DNA from: JBCBKU01 sp965267475
GTDB taxonomy: Bacteria > Pseudomonadota > Alphaproteobacteria > Rhodobacterales > Rhodobacteraceae
DNA length: 64,000 bases
Assembly (NCBI GenBank): GCA_965267475.1
Contig: OZ254079.1
Coordinates: forward strand, 3,472,001-3,536,000
Direction: 5' to 3'
Shown here in pieces: positions 62,769 through 64,000 of the stretch (position 1 is its first letter; every line of letters begins with the position of its first letter). Below the pieces are notes generated by a model, which saw only the letters and a program-made list of their open reading frames with translations, was not told where the DNA came from and ran no database searches. A program made the position numbers and the translations under genes.

Positions 62769-64000
62769 TATTCGTCCGATACCGCTTCAGGAGTCCCGAT
62801 CAACTCGCGCCGACGCTCTATTGTCGCGTTTCTTCGCTCGGCAATAGCTTCGTCCATGTCTCGGGCATCGTGGATCTGATCAAGCGACCGGTGCCCGCCG
62901 AACTCATAATCGAAGGGCACATCGTGCAACGCCGGGTTCAGATGCAGCAGAATATCGTGGACGACATAAGACTGGCGCCGATACCGCTCATCAAAACTCA
63001 TGGCAATTTCGATGAAGTCCCGCGAATTGAACGGCGACATAAAGAAGTTGTGGATTTGCGCCGGAAAGCTTGCCCCCAGGGTCGAGCTGTCGTGAACCTC
63101 GAGATACATCAAATCCACGGTATGCAACCGCGCTTTTGTGGGAACCGTGTCGTACCATTCTTCATATTCCGGGCCGAACCGGCTGTAATGCGTCATCGAG
63201 AATTCTTTTCTCGGGACGATATTCAAGTGTTTCATTTGCCAGTAGAAATTCTTTCGCGCTTCCGGCCCAAGCTTATTGATAAAGACTGCGCGCAAAATAC
63301 CTGTCTGCTGACCGCGCAATACAATCGCGCCTTCGGGAATTTTGTCGTGCAGACCGTGTTTCATTTCCCGCAGAGGGGGTGACGTCAGCCCACTACCCAA
63401 TACAAAGGCAGCACCATCTTTTCTGATGGCCTTCTTGTCGCGTGCGACCTCTCGCTTATCCAGAATTTCGTGGTCTAGCTGCAACCGGCGTGCGATTTCC
63501 GCAGCAACGACCGCATCGATCCTGCTTGAGTAATTGTGGATGTGCGTGAAAAAGAGATCCACATTGCGCAATTCAGACCCCGACATTGCCAAAAGCAGCC
63601 GACTGTCCTGACCGCCTGACATGGGCATGATCGTCTGAAAGTCGCGATTGAGTGCGACCATAACGTCGCGCGTCAATCGGGCCATCTGATCATAGCCGTG
63701 CAGATAGCTCTCGATTGGCTGGCTGAAGCTTTCATCGCGGGGCCAGAACCGGGATTCCTCGAACGTTTCAAGATCAAGATAGAAGCTTGGATTGGCGCGC
63801 CGCACATCCTTGTCGCATGTGTGAAACAGCGAGTACTTCGAGGACCCGTCCAAAACGCGATCGACATCATAATACGGATGCGGCTTTACCGGCCTGTCCA
63901 GGCACAGCAGCGCGCTTGCTGCAACGGTCCGCGTATCGACACGATAGACGCAGCCATTCATGCCAACCGGATCGTTATAGACCCGCATCGCATCGCCGCA
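62768..64000 (-). CDS. Asparagine-synthetase-like ATP-pyrophosphatase (5' end outside window)
   Basis: The frame stays open to the window edge, so the visible 410 residues may lack the N-terminus; an in-frame ATG lies at 63988. The PP-loop 'MPMSGGQDSRLLLAMSG' (about 63624-63575) is the ATP-pyrophosphatase signature of asparagine synthase-like enzymes. Whether the glutaminase domain with its N-terminal Cys is present cannot be seen. Such proteins beside glycosyltransferases often amidate or modify sugars of surface polysaccharides. It overlaps the glycosyltransferase gene by one base. Confidence 0.8.
   Translation of the reverse strand, partial: CGDAMRVYNDPVGMNGCVYRVDTRTVAASALLCLDRPVKPHPYYDVDRVLDGSSKYSLFHTCDKDVRRANPSFYLDLETFEESRFWPRDESFSQPIESYLHGYDQMARLTRDVMVALNRDFQTIMPMSGGQDSRLLLAMSGSELRNVDLFFTHIHNYSSRIDAVVAAEIARRLQLDHEILDKREVARDKKAIRKDGAAFVLGSGLTSPPLREMKHGLHDKIPEGAIVLRGQQTGILRAVFINKLGPEARKNFYWQMKHLNIVPRKEFSMTHYSRFGPEYEEWYDTVPTKARLHTVDLMYLEVHDSSTLGASFPAQIHNFFMSPFNSRDFIEIAMSFDERYRRQSYVVHDILLHLNPALHDVPFDYEFGGHRSLDQIHDARDMDEAIAERRNATIERRRELIGTPEAVSDE

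Overview
The window looks like a chromosome segment of an alphaproteobacterium of the Rhodobacteraceae (Roseobacter group). The clearest evidence is the block hemN | fnrL-ccoNOQP-ccoGHIS, whose order and FNR-type boxes match that family. It also carries many ABC, TRAP and TTT solute transporters, and genes packed with ATGA, TGATG or GTGA overlaps. The window falls into two parts that differ visibly in base composition and gene density. Positions 1 to about 19,460 are accessory DNA. Positions 19,570 to 64,000 are ordinary, GC-rich, tightly packed metabolic DNA. All product names come from reading motifs in the sequence; no database search was run. || Accessory region. It opens inside a WD40 beta-propeller gene. 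A gap of about 1.1 kb follows, then a co-directional trio (2918-7792): two envelope proteins of unknown family and a secreted trypsin-like protease with a long helical repeat tail. A minus-strand operon (12154 to 8236) encodes a small basic protein, a 647-residue protein with an HEMTH zinc-metallopeptidase motif, an unknown 258-residue protein and a stand-alone SIR2-type NAD-binding protein. This looks like a protease-plus-NADase abortive-infection operon, and I do not recognise this combination as a described system. A pentapeptide-repeat protein with a hydrophobic C-terminus follows. The mobile-element core runs from 14236 to 19302: a DUF5681 gene broken by an in-frame TAG, a RepA-like RecA-fold ATPase, an AlpA/excisionase-like protein and a P4-type tyrosine integrase. 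The right boundary probably lies just upstream of the integrase, near 19.3-19.5 kb. The left boundary was not found and may lie outside the window. || Core region. (a) A universal stress protein gene with an exact FnrL box. (b) The urea ABC transporter urtABCDE. (c) An IclR regulator divergent from a catabolic and transport operon of twelve genes (27407-38276): cyclase-type hydrolase, cupin, SDR, 3-hydroxyacyl-CoA dehydrogenase-like enzyme, a Liv-type ABC transporter, BKACE, GST-like protein and a sulfatase-superfamily enzyme. Together they suggest import and stepwise degradation of an unidentified, possibly ester-sulfated or phosphonate, beta-hydroxy-acid-forming compound. (d) dld and hemN, then fnrL, ccoNOQP (cbb3 oxidase) and ccoGHIS (its assembly factors), with three more FnrL boxes. 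(e) An FAD oxidoreductase plus a tripartite tricarboxylate transporter (TctCBA). (f) A TRAP transporter with its IclR regulator, divergent from a GMC dehydrogenase gene overlapping an acetate kinase gene; an inverted repeat lies in the divergent promoter. (g) A glycosyltransferase overlapping an asparagine-synthetase-like gene that runs off the right edge, probably surface-polysaccharide genes. || No rRNA or tRNA gene and no CRISPR array was recognised.
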